Positions 48,583 through 56,849 of a stretch of DNA of 64,000 bases are shown here, piece by piece; the stretch's first letter is position 1, and each line of letters starts with the position of its first letter. Position numbers and translations under genes: made by a program. The stretch comes from Aquabacterium olei (GTDB lineage Bacteria > Pseudomonadota > Gammaproteobacteria > Burkholderiales > Burkholderiaceae_C), in the NCBI RefSeq assembly GCF_003100395.1, contig NZ_CP029210.1, positions 1,984,001 through 2,048,000 of the forward strand, read 5' to 3'. The notes under the pieces were generated by a model, which had not been told where the DNA came from, did no database searches, and saw nothing but the letters and a program-made list of their open reading frames with translations.

Positions 48583-49361
48583 CGACCCAGGCCCTGCGCG
48601 ATGCCTGGCGGCACAACGTGCTGTCGCCCATGGCTTTCTTCGGCGAGGCTCTGCTGGCCATTGCACACGGGCTGCCCGCACGCTGGCGGTTCCGGCGCGC
48701 CGACTTCGCCCGCGTGCTGACCGACAGCAGCGCACGTGCCTTGCCCATCGTCCTCGTGGTCAATGTGCTGGTGGGCGCCATCCTGGCTTTTGTTGGCGCC
48801 GTGCAGCTCGTGAAGTTCGGCGCAGGCATCTTCGTGGCCGACCTCGTGGCGATCGCCGTGGCGCGCGAGATGGGCGCCGTCATCACCGCCGTGGTGATGT
48901 GCGGCCGCACTGGCGCGGCCTTCGCGTCCGAGCTGGCCACCATGCAGGCCAACGAAGAGATCGATGCGTTGCGCGTGCTCGGCCTTCAGCCGGTGGACCA
49001 CCTGGTGGTGCCCCGCGTGCTCGCCCTCGTCATCATGATGCCGATGCTGTACGCCTACGGTTGCGCAGCCGGCTTCTTCGGCGGCTTTCTGGTGGGATGG
49101 GGCATGCTGCAGCTGGCCCCGCAGGCTTACCTCGACCGCAGCCTGATGGTGCTTCAGGGCAGCCACCTCGGGCTGGGCGTCAGCAAGGCCGTCGCGTTCG
49201 GGGTGCTGGTGGCGCTGGCGGGTTGCTTTCACGGCTTGCACGCCCCGCGCCATGCGGCCGGCGTGGGCCTCGCCACCACCCGGGCCGTGGTCGCCGGCAT
49301 CGTGGGCGTCATCGCACTGGACGCCGTGTTCGCGGTGTGCGCCAACGCGCTGGGGGTCTGA
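48579..49361 (+). CDS. MlaE/YrbE-type ABC transporter permease
   Basis: 260 aa. MlaE-family permease with about five hydrophobic segments and the family signature VAREMGAVITAVVMCGRTGAAFASELATM followed by NEEIDALRVLGLQPVDHLVVPR. It forms the membrane part of an MCE-type lipid transporter with the next three genes. Its ATG overlaps the stop of malQ-treY, coupling lipid transport to the sugar genes. MlaB and MlaC are not encoded nearby, so this is the yrbE-ABC-MCE-lipoprotein arrangement rather than the canonical mla operon. Confidence 0.93.
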   Translation: MTTQALRDAWRHNVLSPMAFFGEALLAIAHGLPARWRFRRADFARVLTDSSARALPIVLVVNVLVGAILAFVGAVQLVKFGAGIFVADLVAIAVAREMGAVITAVVMCGRTGAAFASELATMQANEEIDALRVLGLQPVDHLVVPRVLALVIMMPMLYAYGCAAGFFGGFLVGWGMLQLAPQAYLDRSLMVLQGSHLGLGVSKAVAFGVLVALAGCFHGLHAPRHAAGVGLATTRAVVAGIVGVIALDAVFAVCANALGV

Positions 49362-49364
49362 CGG

Positions 49365-50120
49365 ATGACGCCCCTGGTCGAAGTTCAGGATCTGACGATG
49401 CGGTTTGGCGAACGCCTCATTCAGGAGCACGTCAGTTTCGACATCCAGCCCGCCACCATCTTCGCCATCATGGGCGGCAGCGGATGCGGCAAGAGCACCC
49501 TGCTGCGTCACATGATTGGCCTGCACGAGCCTGCATCGGGCCACGTCCGCTATGACGGCATGGACTATTGGGCCGCATCCGAGGCACAGCGCAATGCTGT
49601 GCGGCGCCAGTTCGGCGTGCTGTTCCAGAGCGCGGCCCTGTGGTCATCGATGTCCGTGCTCGACAACGTGCTGCTGCCACTCGAACAACTCACCGACCTC
49701 CCTGCCGAAGAGCGCGAGGCCCGGGCCCGCGAGGCGCTGGGCTGGGTGGGGCTGAGCGACGCGGCCCAGGTCAAGCCTGCCGAACTCAGCGGCGGCATGC
49801 GCAAACGCGCTGGCCTGGCGCGGGCCATCGTGGCGCAGCCCCGCCTGCTGTTTCTGGACGAGCCGTCCGCCGGGCTCGACCCGGTCAGCTCCCGCCGGCT
49901 GGACGACCTGATCCTGACGCTGCGCGAGCGAACAGGCGCGGCAGTCGTGCTCGTCAGCCACGAACTGCCGAGCCTGTTCGCCATTGCCGACGACGGCCTG
50001 TTTCTGGACGCCGATCGCAAGCGCCCCCTCGCCAGGGGCAGCCCCCGGGCACTGCGCGAGGCCGATGTTCCCGCCCCCGTGCGCGCCTTCCTGAACCGAG
50101 AGGAGACCACCAAGCCATGA
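49365..50120 (+). CDS. MlaF-type ABC transporter ATPase
   Basis: 251 aa. ATPase of the MCE-type lipid transporter. Walker A is GGSGCGKSTLLRH, the Q-loop is FGVLFQSAALWSSMSV, the ABC signature is LSGGMRKRAGLARA and Walker B is LLFLDEPSAGLDP, followed by the switch His in LVSHELPS. It starts three bases after the permease stop and its stop overlaps the MCE gene start (ATGA 50117-50120). Confidence 0.95.
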   Translation: MTPLVEVQDLTMRFGERLIQEHVSFDIQPATIFAIMGGSGCGKSTLLRHMIGLHEPASGHVRYDGMDYWAASEAQRNAVRRQFGVLFQSAALWSSMSVLDNVLLPLEQLTDLPAEEREARAREALGWVGLSDAAQVKPAELSGGMRKRAGLARAIVAQPRLLFLDEPSAGLDPVSSRRLDDLILTLRERTGAAVVLVSHELPSLFAIADDGLFLDADRKRPLARGSPRALREADVPAPVRAFLNREETTKP

Positions 50121-51091
50121 AGCGCCATGCCCTGCTCACCGGCGTCTTTGTGGCGGGTGCCATCGTGCTTGTCGTGGCCACGGTGTTGCTGCTCGGCAGC
50201 GGCGGGCTGTTCGGTCAGTCCCTGCGCGCCGTCGTGTACTTCGAGGGCAGCGTGCGCGGGCTGTACATCGGCGCCCCCGTCACCTTCCGTGGGGTGAAAG
50301 TCGGTGAGGTGGACGACATCGACATCGACGTGGATCCCGCGACGCTGGCCACCCGCATCCCGGTCGGGCTCACGATCCGGGCCGGCAGCATCCGCATCGG
50401 TGGTCAGGAAGGCAAGCGACTCAACAGCATCCCGGACCTCGTGCAACGGGGGCTGCGCGCGCGCCTTGTGCTGCAAAGCGTGGTGACGGGCCAGACCGGC
50501 ATCGACCTCGACCTCAAGCCCGGCACGCCGGCGAGGCTGCTGTCCCGGGGGCGCAGCCGCGTGCCCGAGATCCCGGCCGCTCGGGACCGACTGGATGCCC
50601 TGCTGGAGCAACTGACCACCCTGCCCCTCAACGATCTGCTGGGCGACGTGCGCCGCACCATGGCGAGCCTCAACGAAGCCTTGCGCACCACGCAGGCGGG
50701 CGTCGACCGCGCCAGCCAGCAACTGGTGCGCACCGCCGAGCAGGCCGAGCGCACGCTGGCCGTCGGCTCGGGCGCGCTGGAGGCCGTTCAGCAACAGACG
50801 CGCAGCACCCTGGCTGCGGTCGAAACGCTGTCGCGCACCAGCGAACAGGTCCTGAAGCAGACGGCACCCGACCTGCAGCAGAGCCTGCGCAGCGCGCGCG
50901 AGGCGGCCGACGCCGCCCGGGTTGCCATGGGCCAGGTGGCCGAGCTCAGCGCCCCCGGTGCGCCGGTTCGCGCCGACCTCGAGGGCGCGATGCGGGATCT
51001 GGCCTTGTCGGCGCGCAACCTCCGCGCCCTGTCCGAGCGGCTGAAGCGCAAGCCCAACGCGCTCATTTTCGGTGGAGACCGCGAACCATGA
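50117..51091 (+). CDS. MCE-domain (MlaD-like) periplasmic lipid-binding protein
   Basis: 324 aa. One N-terminal transmembrane anchor (residues about 6-28, LLTGVFVAGAIVLVVATVLLL), then an MCE domain (about 37-115) with VVYFEGSVRGLYIGAPVTFRG and VGEVDDIDID. A long alpha-helical, Ala/Gln/Arg-rich C-terminal region (about 150-320) could form a coiled-coil tunnel or stalk across the periplasm as in longer MCE proteins. It partners with the permease and ATPase before it. The longer helical tail makes it closer to PqiB/LetB-like single-domain systems than to E. coli MlaD (183 aa). Confidence 0.92.
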   Translation: MKRHALLTGVFVAGAIVLVVATVLLLGSGGLFGQSLRAVVYFEGSVRGLYIGAPVTFRGVKVGEVDDIDIDVDPATLATRIPVGLTIRAGSIRIGGQEGKRLNSIPDLVQRGLRARLVLQSVVTGQTGIDLDLKPGTPARLLSRGRSRVPEIPAARDRLDALLEQLTTLPLNDLLGDVRRTMASLNEALRTTQAGVDRASQQLVRTAEQAERTLAVGSGALEAVQQQTRSTLAAVETLSRTSEQVLKQTAPDLQQSLRSAREAADAARVAMGQVAELSAPGAPVRADLEGAMRDLALSARNLRALSERLKRKPNALIFGGDREP

Positions 51092-51759
51092 TGTGGCGAA
51101 TCCTGCCTGGCGCCTGCCTGCTGGCCGTGGCCTGGCTCACGGGCTGCCAGAGCCGGCCCACGACCGACCTGCTGACCCTGCCCCTGCCTGCAGCCGCCTC
51201 TCAGCCGTGGGCAGCCCGGCTGCCGTCCGGACGCGCGCCCGATGCACCCGTGCTGGCCGTGCGGCGCGTCGGCCTGCCGGAGCATCACCAGGACAGCCAG
51301 GTGCGGTACCGCGAAGGCACCAGCACGGTGGCACATTGGCCCGGCGTGAGCTGGGCAGACCGGCTGGATGTGACCCTGACCGAACACCTGGCCATGCGCT
51401 TGCGTGGCGCCCTGCCCGGCTGGACGGTGTGCGTGCGAACCTGCCCCGCGGCGGCCCCCACCCTGGTGCTGCGCGTCGACCTCTCGCCCTTCGATGTGCA
51501 GATGCCCGAAGCCATGCTGCGCGCAGGCGTGCACTGGTGGCTGGATGCACCGAGCCGTCCCGCGGCCACGGCCAGCCCGGTTGACACCAGCCCCCGGCTC
51601 GATGGCCAGGGGCGCACGATGCACACCATTCCAGTCGTGCCGCGAACGCCTGCCGGCCAGGCTGCCGCGATGGCGGCCGTGCTCGACCGTCTGAGCGCCG
51701 AGGTGGCCGATGCCGTGACACCGCCCCCCATCACCCCCATCCCGGCCCTGTCGCCATGA
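51088..51759 (+). CDS. PqiC/ABC-transport auxiliary lipoprotein
   Basis: 223 aa. Type II signal peptide MMWRILPGACLLAVAWLTGC with the lipidated Cys at position 20. The mature part (PVLAVRRVGLPEHHQDSQVRYREG, LTEHLAMRLR, PTLVLRVDLSPFDVQ) fits the PqiC/DUF330 auxiliary lipoproteins that pair with MCE transporters, likely contacting the MCE protein at the outer membrane. The Pro-rich end PPPITPIPALSP may be flexible. ATGA overlaps on both sides (51088-51091, 51756-51759). Confidence 0.87.
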   Translation: MMWRILPGACLLAVAWLTGCQSRPTTDLLTLPLPAAASQPWAARLPSGRAPDAPVLAVRRVGLPEHHQDSQVRYREGTSTVAHWPGVSWADRLDVTLTEHLAMRLRGALPGWTVCVRTCPAAAPTLVLRVDLSPFDVQMPEAMLRAGVHWWLDAPSRPAATASPVDTSPRLDGQGRTMHTIPVVPRTPAGQAAAMAAVLDRLSAEVADAVTPPPITPIPALSP

Positions 51760-52757
51760 GCGATCCCAACGCCCCGTCCCCATCGCCCTCATGCGGGCTG
51801 CGCATCGGCATCTCAGGCTGGCGCTACCCGCCCTGGCGCGGCGTGTTCTATCCCGAAGGCCTGGCCCAGCACCGCGAGCTGGCCTATGCCTCGCGGGCCT
51901 TCAACACCATCGAGATCAACGGCTCGTTCTACGGCCTGCTGCGCCCCAAGGACTACCTCGCGTGGGTGGCCGACACCCCGGACGACTTCCTCTTCAGCGT
52001 CAAGGCGCCGCGGTACATCACGCACATACGCCGCCTGGCCGACCCGCGCGGCCCCATTGCCAACTTTCTTGCCTCGGGGGTACTGGCGCTCGGCCCCAAG
52101 CTGGGGCCGATGCTGTGGCAACTGCCGCCATCCCTCCGCTACGAACCCGAGGTCGTCGAGGACTTTCTCGCCCTTCTGCCGCATGACACGGACGGCGCGC
52201 TCACCCTGGCCCGTGATCACGACCCCTTCATGGCGGGGCGCACGGCGCTCGACGTCACGCATCGCGGCGCGCTGCATCACGTCATGGAAGTGCGCCATGC
52301 CAGCTTCGCATGCCGCGAGTTCGTCGAGCAGCTGCGCCGCCACCGCGTGGCCCTGGTGGTGGCCGACACAGCGGGCAAATGGCCACTGATCGAAGAGCCC
52401 ACCAGCGACGTGATGTACCTGCGCCTGCACGGCGACAAGGAACTTTACGCCAGCGGCTACGACGATGAAGCGCTGGACGCCTGGGCTGAACGCATCCGGG
52501 TCTGGCACGCCGGCGGGCAGGTCGATGATGCGCGCCAGGTCTCCGGTCTGCCGCCGCTGAGGGCGGTGGGACGCCTGGTGTGCTGTCATTTCGACAACGA
52601 CATCAAGGTCCGCGCCCCTTTCGATGCCGCGCGCCTGATGAAGCGCCTCGGCCTGCCGAGCCCTCTGTCGGCCCGAGGCGACCGGTTCGACATACCGGGT
52701 TTCGAAACCCGGCCGCGCAAAGCTCCCGTCAGAAAACGAAAAGCGCCAGAAGAATGA
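51756..52757 (+). CDS. DUF72 (YecE-like) protein
   Basis: 333 aa. TIM-barrel DUF72 family: GLRIGISGWRYPPWRGVFYP at the start, FNTIEINGSFYGLLRPK, FLFSVKAPRYITH, LRLHGDKELYASGYDDEALD and VCCHFDNDIKVRAPFDA near the end. The biochemical role of DUF72 is unknown; the fold suggests a metal-dependent enzyme. It is ATGA-coupled to the lipoprotein gene, so it belongs to the same transcript. Its 3' end overlaps a 24-residue gene on the other strand. Confidence 0.9.
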   Translation: MSDPNAPSPSPSCGLRIGISGWRYPPWRGVFYPEGLAQHRELAYASRAFNTIEINGSFYGLLRPKDYLAWVADTPDDFLFSVKAPRYITHIRRLADPRGPIANFLASGVLALGPKLGPMLWQLPPSLRYEPEVVEDFLALLPHDTDGALTLARDHDPFMAGRTALDVTHRGALHHVMEVRHASFACREFVEQLRRHRVALVVADTAGKWPLIEEPTSDVMYLRLHGDKELYASGYDDEALDAWAERIRVWHAGGQVDDARQVSGLPPLRAVGRLVCCHFDNDIKVRAPFDAARLMKRLGLPSPLSARGDRFDIPGFETRPRKAPVRKRKAPEE

Positions 52758-52803
52758 TGATGGGCAACGGCACGCCCAGCAGCCACAACAAGATCGGTCC
52801 CAT
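52729..52803 (-). CDS. 24-residue hydrophobic membrane peptide
   Basis: ATG 52803 to TGA 52729 encodes 24 residues in two runs, MGPILLWLLGVPLP then IIILLALFVF. A strong Shine-Dalgarno (AGGAAGGA at 52812-52819 on the minus strand) lies eight bases upstream of the ATG. The sequence is one transmembrane helix with a Pro-containing kink. Similar short LLWLLGxPxPIIILL peptides recur in proteobacteria as unannotated genes, from memory and not searched. It overlaps the DUF72 3' end by 29 bases antisense and lies just downstream of the membrane protein at 52844. Confidence 0.65.
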   Translation of the reverse strand: MGPILLWLLGVPLPIIILLALFVF

Positions 52804-52843
52804 GGTGTGTTCCTTCCTGATGAAGTTGAAGAGTTAGAGGCCG

Positions 52844-53806
52844 TCAGATCGACGAGCTGTGCAGCACCGCAGCATCACGCTGCCGCCCGCCAAAAGTCGC
52901 CATGGCCGCGGCCACAAAAGCACCGGCCAGCAAGGCCACGAACATCCACAGCGCGCCGTAGGCACTGGCTCGGCGTGCATCGTCCGCCTTCTGCTTGGCG
53001 GTGTTTTCGGCATCGGCCAGCGTCTGCTTGGCTTTGGCGAACTGCGTGCGCACACGCTGCTCCGCCTGGTCGGGTGGCAGGCCCGTGCGGGCCGACACCA
53101 GTTGCGCCAGATAGCGCACGTCTTCGTTGGGCAACGCTCCGGTGCGCAGGGCGTTCAGCACGATGCGCGCGGCCTGCATGCGCTCGGCGGCCGGGTCCCC
53201 GCCTGCCGCAGGCGGCAAGGGGGTCGCAGCCGGGTCGGCCGGCGTCGCCTGCGCCAGCGGATCACCACGCAGCAGCGTGTCCACCCAGTACCCGGCGGGA
53301 TCACCCAATGAGCCAGACCCGAGCGCGGCGTCGGCAGCGGTGCTCACCACGGCGCTGGCGGTGCGCGCCGTCTGGCCCAGCACGCCCGTCAGGGCCGAGC
53401 CCATCAGGCCTGCCATGACGAGGGTGGCCACGCTCCACGCAACCAGCCCGTGCGCCGTGTCCCTGAAAAACACTTCGGGGCTGCGCAACCGCGTCCAGCG
53501 GCCACGCAGACGGCCTGCCATGTAGCCGCCCAGACCTGACGCCAGCACCTGGGTCAGCGTCACCCACAGGATGGCCGACGCTGCCAGCGTCGATGCTTCG
53601 GCGCCGCGGTAGGACCACGGCGAGACGCTCGAGAGCCCCAGCCCAACGCCCAGCACCACGAGGATGAAAGACAGCGCCGTGGCCGCAACCGCCCCGGCCA
53701 GCGCCGCGCCCCATGACAACCCAGAGGCGGCCTCCGTGGCCTGCACAGGATCGGGTACCGCACGACGGGCGGGGGTGGAATCGGCAACCGAAGCAATGGG
53801 GCTCAT
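52844..53806 (-). CDS. membrane protein of unknown function
   Basis: 320 aa with AGGAG seven bases before ATG 53806. Four hydrophobic segments: about 32-60 (GAALAGAVAATALSFILVVL), 76-100, 120-145 and 285-307. Between the third and fourth is a large soluble region, Ala-rich and charged, with helical QAEQRVRTQFAKAKQTLADAENTAKQKADDARRA-type repeats (quoted only in part: TLADAENTAKQKADD). I recognise no named family with certainty. It is downstream of the CBS gene on the same strand (91 bases apart) and upstream of the small membrane peptide, so it may share their transcript. Confidence 0.8.
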   Translation of the reverse strand: MSPIASVADSTPARRAVPDPVQATEAASGLSWGAALAGAVAATALSFILVVLGVGLGLSSVSPWSYRGAEASTLAASAILWVTLTQVLASGLGGYMAGRLRGRWTRLRSPEVFFRDTAHGLVAWSVATLVMAGLMGSALTGVLGQTARTASAVVSTAADAALGSGSLGDPAGYWVDTLLRGDPLAQATPADPAATPLPPAAGGDPAAERMQAARIVLNALRTGALPNEDVRYLAQLVSARTGLPPDQAEQRVRTQFAKAKQTLADAENTAKQKADDARRASAYGALWMFVALLAGAFVAAAMATFGGRQRDAAVLHSSSI

Positions 53807-53897
53807 GGTGTCTCCTGGCTCGTGGATCGGTGGGGCTCACACGCCCCTCGGTGAGCCAGCGAACGGCAAGCCCCATGCCCGCGGTGGCGCGCTGCGC

Positions 53898-54410
53898 TCA
53901 ATGCCGGACGTCGTCGTCCGACGAGCCAGCCTGCTGCCGCGACGATCCACCGCCCGCGCCCCCGCTCGCCTGAGACTGCCCCGACCGGTCTGGCTCGGCC
54001 GGCTGAGAGATCGCTTCCAGCGTGCCATCAATGCGCCCCCCGCCCTTCACGGCCAGGTCGCCGAGCGACAGCATGCCCACGAGGTGCTTCTCGCGGTCGA
54101 CCACCGGCACACGGCGAATCTGCGAATCGCTCATCTGCTCCTGCACTTCATCGATGGACTGGTCTTCAAAACAGCAGACTGTGTCCTCGGTCATCACATC
54201 GGACACCTTGGTGTCTTCGATCGCACACGATTGCGCCACCGCGCGAATCACGATGTCCCGGTCCGTGAGCATGCCCACGAGCCGGTCACCATCGCAGACC
54301 GGCAGTGCGCCGATGTCGAGTTCTTCCATGGCCTGCGCAGCAGCCACCAGGGTGTCGTGGGGGGCGATGGTGCGCACACCCCGCGTCATGGCTTGAGATA
54401 CCTGTGTCAT
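53898..54410 (-). CDS. tandem CBS-domain protein
   Basis: 170 aa from ATG 54410. AAGGAG abuts an earlier ATG (54416) with no spacing but is six bases from this one, which decides the start. Two CBS motifs are clear: MTRGVRTIAPHDTLVAAAQA with GALPVCDGDRLVGMLTDRDI, then MTEDTVCCFEDQSIDE with RRVPVVDREKHLVGMLSLGD. Such pairs bind adenosyl ligands and sense energy or redox state. The C-terminal tail (about 130-170) is Gly/Ser/Gln-rich and ends in acidic DDDVRH, probably disordered. The binding partner is not evident. Confidence 0.92.
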   Translation of the reverse strand: MTQVSQAMTRGVRTIAPHDTLVAAAQAMEELDIGALPVCDGDRLVGMLTDRDIVIRAVAQSCAIEDTKVSDVMTEDTVCCFEDQSIDEVQEQMSDSQIRRVPVVDREKHLVGMLSLGDLAVKGGGRIDGTLEAISQPAEPDRSGQSQASGGAGGGSSRQQAGSSDDDVRH

Positions 54411-54553
54411 GTCCATCTCCTTGTAGCGAACGGGTCAGAGGAGCCCGAAGTGCTGCAAGCGGTGTACCGACATGCAAGCGGGGTCAAGCTATCCACGGCA
54501 TTTCGCGGCATGGCGCTTGCCGCCCGAAGGCCTCCGACCACAGGAGCTTCGCC

Positions 54554-54823
54554 ATGCCCGCATCGTCCACCCCGTCCACCCCCGCAGACCCCGCCGACCC
54601 CGCCATCAACGGGCCAGCGCCCCTGCCCGCGGGCACCGACACCGCCAAGGCCCGCGAACGTGAAGAGGCCGCACTTGACAACGTCGAGCACGGCTACGAC
54701 GACCCTTCCGGCAAGGCTGCCGGCCCGTCGGGCCAGCCCGACGCCGATACCCAGGGCGGCCCGGGCGCCAACAACGACGCGGGCCAGCCACCGGCCGGTG
54801 TGACGCGGCAAGCCTTGCCGTAA
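54554..54823 (+). CDS. small acidic disordered protein, unknown function
   Basis: 89 aa from ATG 54554 with AGGAG at 54542-54546. Pro/Ala/Gly/Asp-rich, no Cys, no hydrophobic segment; a short central charged helix (TAKAREREEAALDNVEHGYD) sits in otherwise disordered sequence. No family recognised. The good Shine-Dalgarno and divergent position from the CBS gene support it being real. The frame is open further upstream but without start signals. Confidence 0.6.
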   Translation: MPASSTPSTPADPADPAINGPAPLPAGTDTAKAREREEAALDNVEHGYDDPSGKAAGPSGQPDADTQGGPGANNDAGQPPAGVTRQALP

Positions 54824-54935
54824 CGCTTGCCACCAGCGGGCGACAAGCCCGCAACACGGCACAGACGGCGGTGCTCACGTATGCTCGGGGCCATGGCGAT
54901 AGACGCCTTCGCCCAGCCACTGCCCTGATCCCGCC

Positions 54936-55970
54936 ATGCGCCACCGCTTCACTGCCCTGCCTGCCCTGCTCCTTGCGCTCATCGCCCAACTGCTCATGTC
55001 GGGCGCTGCCCATGCGGGCAAGACGCTCGACGCCATCAAGCAGCGCGGACAGGTACGCTGTGGAGTGAGCAACGGTGTGGCGGGCTTCTCCGCCGCCGAT
55101 GCCAAAGGCCACTGGAGCGGGCTCGATGTGGACGTCTGTCGCGCCGTGGCCGCTGCGGTGCTGGGCCAGCCGGACAAGGTCGCCTTCGTGCCCCTGACCT
55201 CGCAGCAGCGCTTCGCCGCCCTGCAATCCGGTCAGGTCGACGTGCTGGCGCGCAACACGTCCTGGACGCTCACCCGCGATGCCTCTCTTGGCCTGCACTT
55301 CACCGCTGTCACCTATTACGATGGCCAGGGCTTTCTGCTGCCAGCCAAGTTGAAGGTGACCAACGCACGCCAGCTCAAGGGGGCCCAGGTCTGCACGCAG
55401 TCAGGCACCACCAACGAAAAGAACCTGGCCGACTTCTCCCGCACCCACCGCCTGGGCATCAAGCCCGTGGTCTTCGACACCTACGAAGCCGCCTTCAAGG
55501 CCTACTTCGCTGGCCGCTGCCAGGCGTTCACCACCGATGTGTCTGCACTGTCCGGCATCCGGAACAAGGAAGCGCCGAAGCCGGAAGACCACGTCATCCT
55601 GCCCGACCTGATCTCGAAAGAACCGCTCGGCCCGCTGGTGCGTCGCGGTGACGACGCGTGGTTTGCCATCGTGCGCTGGACGGTGTTCGCACTGCAGGAG
55701 GCCGAGGAACTGGGCATCACCAAGGCCAACGCCGCCGAGCGCCGCAAGGGTGACGACCCGGCCGTGCAGCGGCTGCTCGGCACCGGCGAAGACAGCGGCA
55801 AGCTCCTGGGGCTCGAGAAGGACTGGGCCTTCCGGGCCATCCAGGCTGTCGGCCACTATGGCGAGGTGTTCGAGCGCAACGTCGGCAGCCAGTCCGTACT
55901 CAAGCTGCCGCGCGGCCTGAATCGCCTGTGGAACCAGGGCGGGCTGATGTACGCCCCGCCGGTGCGCTGA
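54936..55970 (+). CDS. aapJ: polar amino-acid ABC transporter substrate-binding protein (AapJ type)
   Basis: 344 aa. A signal peptide (about residues 1-27, ending MSGAAHAG) exports it to the periplasm. The mature protein has the AapJ/BztA layout: TLDAIKQRGQVRCGVSNGVAGF, GLDVDVCRAVAAAVLG, DVLARNTSWTLTRD, and CTQSGTTNEKNLADF. This family binds general L-amino acids including glutamate. It heads a three-gene transporter unit, with nine bases to the permease ATG. No Shine-Dalgarno is obvious. The upstream gap (54824-54935) has a short GCGGGC/GCCCGC hairpin (54836-54852) with no U-run. Confidence 0.93.
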   Translation: MRHRFTALPALLLALIAQLLMSGAAHAGKTLDAIKQRGQVRCGVSNGVAGFSAADAKGHWSGLDVDVCRAVAAAVLGQPDKVAFVPLTSQQRFAALQSGQVDVLARNTSWTLTRDASLGLHFTAVTYYDGQGFLLPAKLKVTNARQLKGAQVCTQSGTTNEKNLADFSRTHRLGIKPVVFDTYEAAFKAYFAGRCQAFTTDVSALSGIRNKEAPKPEDHVILPDLISKEPLGPLVRRGDDAWFAIVRWTVFALQEAEELGITKANAAERRKGDDPAVQRLLGTGEDSGKLLGLEKDWAFRAIQAVGHYGEVFERNVGSQSVLKLPRGLNRLWNQGGLMYAPPVR

Positions 55971-55979
55971 CCCGGCTGC

Positions 55980-56849
55980 ATGCTGGACTTTCTGTTGCAG
56001 CCCGCCGGCTTCGAGATCGGCGAGACCGGGCTGCTGGTCTTCGAAGCCGCACAGCCGCTGTGGAAGGCGTTGCTGGTCGGTCTGGGCAACACCCTGCGCG
56101 TGAGCCTGCCCGCCTTGCTGGCGGCCACCCTGCTCGGCCTGCTTCTGGCCCTCGGTCGGCGCGGCCCCAGCCTGCCCTTGCGTCGGCTGTCGGGCTTCGT
56201 CGTCGAGGCCGTGCGCAATGTGCCGTTGCTCGTGCAACTGCTCATGTGGTACTTCGTCGTGATCGAATGGCTACCTGATTCGGGTGCGGCCTGGCAGCTC
56301 GCCGACGGCCTGTGGCTCAGCAAGGGGGGGCTTGCCTTTCCGTGGCCCACGGCCTGGACGGCGGAAACCGATCGCCTCGGGGCCGGGCTGTGGCAATGGC
56401 CCGAGCAAGGCACCTTCAACGTGATGGGTGGCGCGGCCGTCACGCCGGAGTACCTGGCTGTGGCCTGGTCGCTCACGCTCTACACCGCCGCCTTTCTGGC
56501 CGAAGTCATCCGCGGCGGACTGGAAGCCGTGCCGGCCTCGCTGGCCGAGGCTGCCTCCACCCTGGGTGCCACCAGGCTGCAGGCACTGTGGCGCGTGGTG
56601 CTGCCGCAGGCCTGGCGCACCATCGTGCCGGCCGCCACGAACCAGTACGTCAACCTCATCAAGAATTCGTCGCTGGCCGTGGCGGTGGGCTACCCCGATC
56701 TGGTCTCGGTGGGCAACACAGCACTGAACCAGTCGGGGCGCACGCTGGAGTGCCTGCTGGTGATGGCGCTGTGCTACCTGGCGCTCTCCGGGCTGGCCAG
56801 CGGCCTGATGAACGCCTTCAACCGCCGCCATGCCGGGGGCACTGCATGA
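55980..56849 (+). CDS. aapQ: amino-acid ABC transporter permease (AapQ type)
   Basis: 289 aa. Polar amino-acid (HisMQ-type) permease with the EAA loop EAASTLGATRLQALWRVVLPQAWR and NQYVNLIKNSSLAVAVGYPDL. It has the inserted periplasmic segment (about 95-155) seen in AapQ. It is shorter than the roughly 400 aa of many AapQ proteins because the N-terminus starts close to the first helix. The stop overlaps the ATG of the second permease (ATGA 56846-56849). Confidence 0.9.
   Translation: MLDFLLQPAGFEIGETGLLVFEAAQPLWKALLVGLGNTLRVSLPALLAATLLGLLLALGRRGPSLPLRRLSGFVVEAVRNVPLLVQLLMWYFVVIEWLPDSGAAWQLADGLWLSKGGLAFPWPTAWTAETDRLGAGLWQWPEQGTFNVMGGAAVTPEYLAVAWSLTLYTAAFLAEVIRGGLEAVPASLAEAASTLGATRLQALWRVVLPQAWRTIVPAATNQYVNLIKNSSLAVAVGYPDLVSVGNTALNQSGRTLECLLVMALCYLALSGLASGLMNAFNRRHAGGTA

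Noticed and set aside
43144..48735. Long minus-strand frames (968 and 805 aa) under malQ-treY
   Set aside because: Shadows of the fusion gene with no domains.
54836..54852. GCGGGC/GCCCGC hairpin as a terminator
   Set aside because: No U-run follows and the stem is only six pairs.
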